From Bacteroidales bacterium (GTDB taxonomy: Bacteria; Bacteroidota; Bacteroidia; Bacteroidales; WCHB1-69), in assembly GCA_028683685.1 (NCBI GenBank), contig JAQUHH010000065.1, forward strand, positions 1 through 10,445: 10,445 nucleotides of DNA, in the 5' to 3' direction. The notes beneath the pieces were generated by a model. It saw nothing but the letters and a program-made list of their open reading frames with translations. It did no database searches and had not been told where the DNA came from. The position numbers and the translations under genes are program-made. This document shows, in pieces, positions 6,139-10,445 of the stretch (the first letter of the stretch is position 1; the number at the start of each line of letters is the position of its first letter).

Positions 6139-6783
6139 ATGACAAAAAAAGCAAGCTTAACTGAATCTATACTTCAAAAAGGAGGATTTAAAAGAAAATT
6201 CAGCTTTTATGAGCTATATCGCTCTTTGGTATATGCTCCACGAGCGATGAGAAAGTTGATTGGAAATAAAAAAAGGGAATTATTAGCCCCCCCTTTTATA
6301 GAACGTCTGCAACTAGCTGTTACCGAGGTAAACGGCTGTGCAGCCTGTTCATATCAGCATACACAAATGGCTCTAAAACAAGGAATGAGTAATGATGAAA
6401 TAAATAGTTTTTTAAGTGGAAGTACTGATTTTACAAAACCCGAAGAAGCAAAAGCTATCCTATTCGCCCAATATTTTGCCGACTCAAGAGGCTTTCCAAA
6501 AAAATTTACATACGATTCAATCGTCGCAGAATATGGAAAAAAAGAAGCATGCATCATTCTTTCGGCAGTTCAAATAATGATTGCAGGAAATATATACGGA
6601 ATTCCATTTAGTGCATTTCTGTCCAGAATTTACGGAAAACCATACAAAGGCAGCTCCATTTATTACGAATTAGGAATGCTAATATCCGGAATTCTTTTTA
6701 TCCCTTTTGCTTTCATTCACGGAGGATTGCGAGCTTTGTTGGGTCTGCCAAATGAAAGATATGACAAAAGCACAGCAGAATAA
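6139..6783 (+). CDS. Carboxymuconolactone decarboxylase family protein, AhpD-like
   Basis: The 214-residue protein contains the AhpD-type redox centre VNGCAACSYQHTQ, with C67 and C70 as a CxxC pair and H74 spaced as in alkylhydroperoxidase AhpD. It is followed by the helical GMSNDEI stretch usual for the carboxymuconolactone decarboxylase fold. AhpD-type members reduce peroxides or act as disulfide reductants. The C-terminal third (about 176-197) carries a hydrophobic stretch, IYYELGMLISGILFIPFAF, longer than expected for a soluble AhpD domain, so membrane association is possible. No ahpC or lipoyl partner is adjacent, and the gene appears to be a single-gene unit, convergent with tdk. Start at the first ATG of the frame; no Shine-Dalgarno sequence is present. 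Family call good, substrate unknown. Confidence 0.85.
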   Translation: MTKKASLTESILQKGGFKRKFSFYELYRSLVYAPRAMRKLIGNKKRELLAPPFIERLQLAVTEVNGCAACSYQHTQMALKQGMSNDEINSFLSGSTDFTKPEEAKAILFAQYFADSRGFPKKFTYDSIVAEYGKKEACIILSAVQIMIAGNIYGIPFSAFLSRIYGKPYKGSSIYYELGMLISGILFIPFAFIHGGLRALLGLPNERYDKSTAE

Positions 6784-6788
6784 ATTAA

Positions 6789-6804
6789 AGATTTAGCAAA
6801 ATCT
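6789..6804. terminator. Weak AT-rich hairpin between convergent genes
   Basis: AGATTT (6789-6794) and AAATCT (6799-6804) form a 6-bp stem with loop AGCA. Read from the minus strand, it is followed by a T-rich stretch (TTTAATTTATT), so it could end the tdk transcript. In the plus direction no T-run follows. The stem is short and AT-rich, so this is a weak call. Confidence 0.3.
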
Positions 6805-6878
6805 ATTAAGAATTGAAAATACTATAAATAATAGCTTAAACTAGGGAATAATTTTGGAAAAACTAAACTTTGACATCC

Positions 6879-7469
6879 CTAATGATTAACTATATCCTTG
6901 TTCTTATCATTATAACACTTTCTACATAAAGGCTGATAGGACTCTTTTTCGCCCAGCATCACGATTTTTTCATCGTCGACCAAGCGATGGGAAAAATTTG
7001 CTAAATCGCCACATTCAACACAAATAGCATGAACTTTTGAAACATACTCAGCAATGGCCATCAGTTGTGGCATCACTCCAAATGGATCCCCTTGAAAATC
7101 CATATCCAAGCCGGCAACAATAACCCGAGTTCCCTTATTTGCCAACTGATTACAAACATTTACAATTTCTGAATCAAAAAACTGAACCTCATCGATACCC
7201 ACCACATCAACATCACTGGTCATAAGTAAAATTTGCTGAGCATTTTCAACGGGAGTTGAAGGAATGGAAATCTCACTGTGCGAAACAATATCGTATTCAT
7301 CATATCGAATATCCATCGCTGGTTTAAAAATCTCCACTTTCATTTTGGCAATTTGTGCTCTCCTTAATCGACGAATTAATTCCTCGGTCTTGCCCGAAAA
7401 CATTGAACCACAGACTACTTCGACCCAACCCTTCCCTTGCTTCTTATTATTTTTTATTTCTAAAAACAT
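6879..7469 (-). CDS. tdk: Thymidine kinase (type II, TK1-like)
   Basis: Thymidine kinase phosphorylates thymidine to dTMP with ATP in pyrimidine salvage in the cytoplasm. The 196 residues are typical of the TK1-like class. Landmarks in order: P-loop GSMFSGKT (21-28) followed by EELIRRLRRA; GIDEVQFFD with catalytic E94; VIVAGLDMDFQGDPFG (116-131), the nucleotide/lasso region; and a structural zinc site formed by C150, C153, C182 and C185. All key residues are present. The stop is TAG. It is convergent with the AhpD-like gene and divergent from the acidic-linker gene, so it is probably transcribed alone. A TAnnTTTG box on its strand lies about 80 nt upstream. Confidence 0.97.
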   Translation of the reverse strand: MFLEIKNNKKQGKGWVEVVCGSMFSGKTEELIRRLRRAQIAKMKVEIFKPAMDIRYDEYDIVSHSEISIPSTPVENAQQILLMTSDVDVVGIDEVQFFDSEIVNVCNQLANKGTRVIVAGLDMDFQGDPFGVMPQLMAIAEYVSKVHAICVECGDLANFSHRLVDDEKIVMLGEKESYQPLCRKCYNDKNKDIVNH

Positions 7470-7547
7470 ATGCTTGTTGATAAAATTTTAAGTTTATATG
7501 ACCCAGCTCAAAAAAGACTATTATTTTTATGCAAAAGTTTTACTATG

Positions 7548-7555
7548 CAAATGTA
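7548..7555 (-). promoter_or_regulatory. Possible -7 box for tdk
   Basis: TACATTTG on the minus strand matches TAnnTTTG exactly, about 80 nt before the tdk ATG. No TTG/TTTG element is found at the proper distance upstream, so only half of the promoter signature is present. Confidence 0.35.
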
Positions 7556-7605
7556 AGATTTTGCTTTAAATAAATGAACATAACATCAAATCACTTTTTA
7601 AAATT

Positions 7606-8532
7606 ATGAAAAAAGATATTTTAAAAGCTCAAATTATTGAAACCTTAGAGGCAATTACTGAACAAACCCTATTTATTGCTAATCATCGTGGAGAAATCCC
7701 TCAAATTGAAATTGATTTGGTGAAAAAAAATATCCTTGAGTTATATCAAAACTTCCATTTTTTAGATAAAATAAATAATGTCAACATTTTAAAAATTATT
7801 GAAGACATTGACGCTAAAGAAAGAACTGATAATCCAGAAGAAAAACCTGAAACATCCATCGCTTCTGTTGAAAATTCAGAAAAAGAGATTGAAGAAGTTT
7901 TGGAAAAAGAAGAAACGCCATCTATAGAAGCAGAAGAAAAAATCAAAGAGAAGGTCGCTGAAATAGAAAATGTTGAAAAAATAATACCGACTGAAGAAAA
8001 ATCAAACACCGAATCTAATATCAAAGAAGAGACCAATACCACTCAAACAAAAGAAGATATTATTCCTGAAATAAAGACCATAGAAAACAAAGTAGAAGAT
8101 TTCGCTCCCAGTCTTTTTGATGAACCAGAAAACTCAAAGCCAAAAACATCACAAGAATCTAAAAAACAAACTAATACTTCAAATCCTCAATCTACTATTT
8201 CCGATAAATTTAAATCTGAAAAAAAATCAATTCACGATATCATCGAACAAAATGGAGATACAAGCATTGCTTCTAAGCTTCAAAAAGCACCCATCAATGA
8301 CTTAATAAAAGCCATCGGACTGAATGATCGTTTTTTTCTAACCAAAGAGCTTTTCAAAAACAATTCCGAAAAATACAATGAAGCCATCAAAATTTTAAAT
8401 GAGATGCCAAACTTAGATGAAGCTTTTGACTACTTAGACGATTTAAAAACAAAATTAGAATGGGATGAAAGCTCAAGTGCATGTTTAAAAATTTACGATT
8501 TAATTCGAAGAAAGCATCAAAATAAAAAATAA
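7606..8532 (+). CDS. Uncharacterised cytoplasmic protein with long acidic linker and conserved C-terminal helical domain
   Basis: I cannot assign a function. The 308 residues divide into a predicted helical N-terminal region (about 1-68), a low-complexity linker rich in Glu, Lys, Thr and Asn (about 70-200, including IEEVLEKEETPSIEAEEK), and a C-terminal helical domain (about 205-304) with the block DLIKAIGLNDRFFLTKELF, an EAIKILNEMPNLDEAFDYL segment and a final IYDLIRRKH. The C-terminal block resembles uncharacterised proteins I recall only from Bacteroidota. No signal peptide, membrane segment or cysteine motif is seen, so it is probably cytoplasmic. The disordered, charged linker suggests a tether between two folded parts. 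A GT39-like gene follows in the same reading frame, three bases after the stop, pointing to co-expression with envelope glycosylation, though that link is inference. Confidence 0.8.
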   Translation: MKKDILKAQIIETLEAITEQTLFIANHRGEIPQIEIDLVKKNILELYQNFHFLDKINNVNILKIIEDIDAKERTDNPEEKPETSIASVENSEKEIEEVLEKEETPSIEAEEKIKEKVAEIENVEKIIPTEEKSNTESNIKEETNTTQTKEDIIPEIKTIENKVEDFAPSLFDEPENSKPKTSQESKKQTNTSNPQSTISDKFKSEKKSIHDIIEQNGDTSIASKLQKAPINDLIKAIGLNDRFFLTKELFKNNSEKYNEAIKILNEMPNLDEAFDYLDDLKTKLEWDESSSACLKIYDLIRRKHQNKK

Positions 8533-8535
8533 ATT

Positions 8536-9969
8536 TTGACAACAATTGGGATTTTAACGAAAAAATATTTTCCGGACATTCGTTTTTGGATTATCTTTTT
8601 CTTTATCATCCGCTTGTATGGAATTTGGTTTCCTCCGATTGATGCAGCTCACAGCTGGCGTCAGGTGACAGGCAATATGGTCGCCCGAAACTTTTTGGAA
8701 ACTGATGCCAATATTTTTTATCCCCGTGTAGACATGGCGGGCGAAAAAACAGGAATTACTGGAACCGAATTCCCTGTTTTGAATTATCTTATTTTTCTGA
8801 TGGCAAAAGTTTTTGGTTGGCAAGAATGGCACGGCAGATTGATTGTTTTGCTCTTTTCGTCATTGGGAATCTACTTTTTTTATCGCATTATCAAAATCAA
8901 ATTTCCAGAAAAAACAGCCTTTTATGCTTCTCTAATTTTACTGGCATCAAACTGGTTTATCTACTCCCGAAAAATAATGCCCGATACTTTTAGCGTTTCA
9001 CTCGTCATCATAGGATTGTGGTATGCTCTCCGTTATTTCGAAAATCAGAAAGAAAAATACTTGATTTTCAGCAGCATCTTGATTTTACTTGGAATTTTAA
9101 GTAAAATTCCCGCTATTTTAATTCTATGTCCGCTCCTAATCGTATTCTGGGACCGCTCCTATAAAATAGAATCTAAAATTTGGTTTTCAATCTTCATGCT
9201 ACCCGTTATGGGCATTGTTTTTTGGTGGTATTATTTGTGGGTTCCTCATTTGGTGGAAACTTATGGCTATTGGCATTATTATATGGGCACTTCATGGCGA
9301 CAAGGTTTTACAGAATTACAAGAATATCTTCCTGACGTTTTAAATAAATTTTATTTTGATGCCCTAAAATTCAGTGGATTTACAGCCTTTATGGCAGGAT
9401 TTATTATTTTACTTTTCAAATCAAAACAACAAAACAAAAGATGGTTGTTGCATTTATTGCTTTGGAGTACCATTTTGTTTTTTGTATTTATGCTAAAATC
9501 GGGTCGAAATTTTGCGGTACACAGCTACTACATCGTACCTTTTGTTCCAATTATGGCTTTGATAGCAGGCTACGCCATAAACCAAATAAAAAATAAAAAA
9601 TGGGCAATACTTACCGTTTCAATTATTGTTATCGAAGGAATTGCCAATCAGCAACATGATTTTAGAATGCCTGAAAACAAACAACATATGTTAGAATATG
9701 CTAAAGTATTTGAACGGGTTTCGCAAAAAAATGATTTAATTTTGGTAAATGGAGGAGTCAATCCAACAGATTTATATTTTACTAAACGAAAAGGATGGTC
9801 GATGGAAAATGAAGAAATTATGAAAACAAATGTTCAAGATTCTCTCTATTCCTTGGGATGTCGTTGGGTTTTAATCAATAAACATTACGAAAATTTTTCT
9901 ACTTTTGCACCCAAAACCATCGTCTTTTCAAATCAGAATTTTGAAGTAATTGGCTTAAAAATAAATTAA
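8536..9969 (+). CDS. GT39/PMT-like integral membrane glycosyltransferase (TTG start)
   Basis: The 477 residues look like a bacterial PMT_2/ArnT-type glycosyltransferase, a class that transfers sugars from polyprenyl-phosphate carriers at the periplasmic face of the inner membrane. After the first membrane segment comes PPIDAAHSWRQ (33-43), with D36 at the position of the family's catalytic acid, followed by ARNF. Then come GTEFPVLNYL (76-85), RKIMPD (145-150) and HSYYIVPFVP (329-338), all typical of this group. About ten to eleven hydrophobic segments span 14-370; a soluble tail of about 105 residues follows. The start must be non-ATG: the previous gene's TAA is in frame two codons upstream, TTG is at 8536, and the first in-frame ATG (codon 48) would remove the DxxHSWRQ motif. 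Acceptor unknown. Confidence 0.85.
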   Translation: MTTIGILTKKYFPDIRFWIIFFFIIRLYGIWFPPIDAAHSWRQVTGNMVARNFLETDANIFYPRVDMAGEKTGITGTEFPVLNYLIFLMAKVFGWQEWHGRLIVLLFSSLGIYFFYRIIKIKFPEKTAFYASLILLASNWFIYSRKIMPDTFSVSLVIIGLWYALRYFENQKEKYLIFSSILILLGILSKIPAILILCPLLIVFWDRSYKIESKIWFSIFMLPVMGIVFWWYYLWVPHLVETYGYWHYYMGTSWRQGFTELQEYLPDVLNKFYFDALKFSGFTAFMAGFIILLFKSKQQNKRWLLHLLLWSTILFFVFMLKSGRNFAVHSYYIVPFVPIMALIAGYAINQIKNKKWAILTVSIIVIEGIANQQHDFRMPENKQHMLEYAKVFERVSQKNDLILVNGGVNPTDLYFTKRKGWSMENEEIMKTNVQDSLYSLGCRWVLINKHYENFSTFAPKTIVFSNQNFEVIGLKIN

Positions 9970-9985
9970 TAAAACTTTTCTCAAA

Positions 9986-10445
9986 ATGAAAAAAAATATA
10001 GCAAGCATCATTATTCTTTTCTTTATTATCCTAAGTTTTTCTACTATTTCATGCAAAAAATCACCAGAAATAAATTTAGAAGAAAAAATTGATTCAACAA
10101 TACATAGTTATTTACTTGAAAACATCCCTGATTCTTATTCATTAGACAGCTTAGCAATAATAAAAATTGACAGTATTAACGAAGCTGAATATCTTTTGAT
10201 GTATCGAGATTTTTTAGACAACACCATGGATGTTTTAAACCAAGAGATGAATGAAGCTTCCGAAAATGGGGATGAACAATTAATGAACGATAAAATTGAC
10301 CTAATAAGCTCATCCAACGGTGTTTATAACAGCGTGTTGATTCGTCTTCAAAAAGCATTACAAAAGGATGAGAATAGTTTTTATATGTATTTTGTGTATA
10401 CGAAAGCTTTTTTTACAATTTCGAACGAACAAAAAGAGATGCAAG
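9986..10445 (+). CDS. Putative lipoprotein of unknown function (C-terminus cut by window edge)
   Basis: An ATG at 9986 opens 153 codons without a stop before the window ends. The start MKKNIASIIILFFIILSFS is a signal peptide with a Lys-rich n-region and hydrophobic core, followed by TISC (20-23), so C23 is a plausible lipidation site with the loose lipobox common in Bacteroidota. CKKSPE after the cysteine is polar, as expected of an exported lipoprotein. The remainder is hydrophilic and probably helical, with no recognised domain. It lies 16 nt after the glycosyltransferase stop in the same direction, so it is likely in the same transcription unit. It may be an envelope-anchored accessory protein; function unknown. 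Confidence 0.75.
   Translation, partial: MKKNIASIIILFFIILSFSTISCKKSPEINLEEKIDSTIHSYLLENIPDSYSLDSLAIIKIDSINEAEYLLMYRDFLDNTMDVLNQEMNEASENGDEQLMNDKIDLISSSNGVYNSVLIRLQKALQKDENSFYMYFVYTKAFFTISNEQKEMQ

Noticed and set aside
5691..6154. Minus-strand open frames over the hflX end and following spacer
   Set aside because: They overlap the conserved end of hflX and the AhpD-like start; the hydrophobic, Phe/Leu-rich translations are what AT-rich DNA gives by chance.
6842..6881. TAGGGA/TCCCTA inverted repeat near the tdk stop as a terminator
   Set aside because: The loop is 28 bases long, the stem is only 6 bp and no T-run follows.
7746..8042. Minus-strand open frame inside the acidic-linker gene
   Set aside because: Its Ser/Phe-rich composition is the antisense image of Glu/Lys codons; the plus-strand frame has the conserved domains.
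8118..8305. Plus-strand open frame within the acidic-linker gene
   Set aside because: It lies entirely inside the longer gene in another frame and has low-complexity content with no independent signal.

Overview
The window looks like chromosomal DNA of a Bacteroidota member, most likely a Flavobacteriaceae relative. It is clearly AT-rich. Start codons lack Shine-Dalgarno motifs. Several genes are preceded by the Bacteroidota-type promoter, a TTTG/TTG element about 19-22 bp upstream of TAnnTTTG. The DUF4328 protein and the conserved acidic-linker protein are also of a type I associate with this group. No plasmid, phage, insertion-sequence, CRISPR or defence hallmarks were seen, and I found no clear novel multi-gene system. 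This is mostly housekeeping and small accessory content.

Layout. 1-2115 (minus): an M20D metallo-amidohydrolase followed, with an 11-nt overlap, by an alanine-racemase-family gene that runs off the left edge. 2116-2471: a non-coding spacer with an 8-bp-period tandem array, hairpins, a direct repeat and the hydrolase promoter. 2472-3266 (minus): a small four-cysteine, four-TM DUF4328 membrane protein with its own promoter. 3267-3598: divergent spacer with an interspersed-type inverted repeat. 3599-5833 (plus): trpS and hflX, 12 nt apart, behind a promoter whose -7 box almost touches the trpS ATG. 5834-6138: spacer with a second 8-bp-period array and a promoter candidate. 6139-6783 (plus): an AhpD-like carboxymuconolactone decarboxylase family protein. 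6879-7469 (minus): thymidine kinase, convergent with it. 7606-10445 (plus): a closely spaced set comprising an unrecognised cytoplasmic protein with an acidic linker, a GT39/PMT-like membrane glycosyltransferase with a TTG start, and a putative lipoprotein cut by the right edge.

How the genes relate. trpS-hflX is a likely translation-related transcription unit (tRNA charging; ribosome-associated GTPase). The M20D-racemase pair is probably translationally coupled and suggests amino-acid or peptidoglycan-related chemistry; the racemase has unusual active-site substitutions. The three right-hand genes are probably co-transcribed and point to the cell envelope, but their joint role is unknown. 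The most useful follow-ups are the racemase active-site changes, the apparently leaderless trpS, the paired 8-bp-period arrays, and the TTG-started glycosyltransferase that sits in the same frame as the gene before it.
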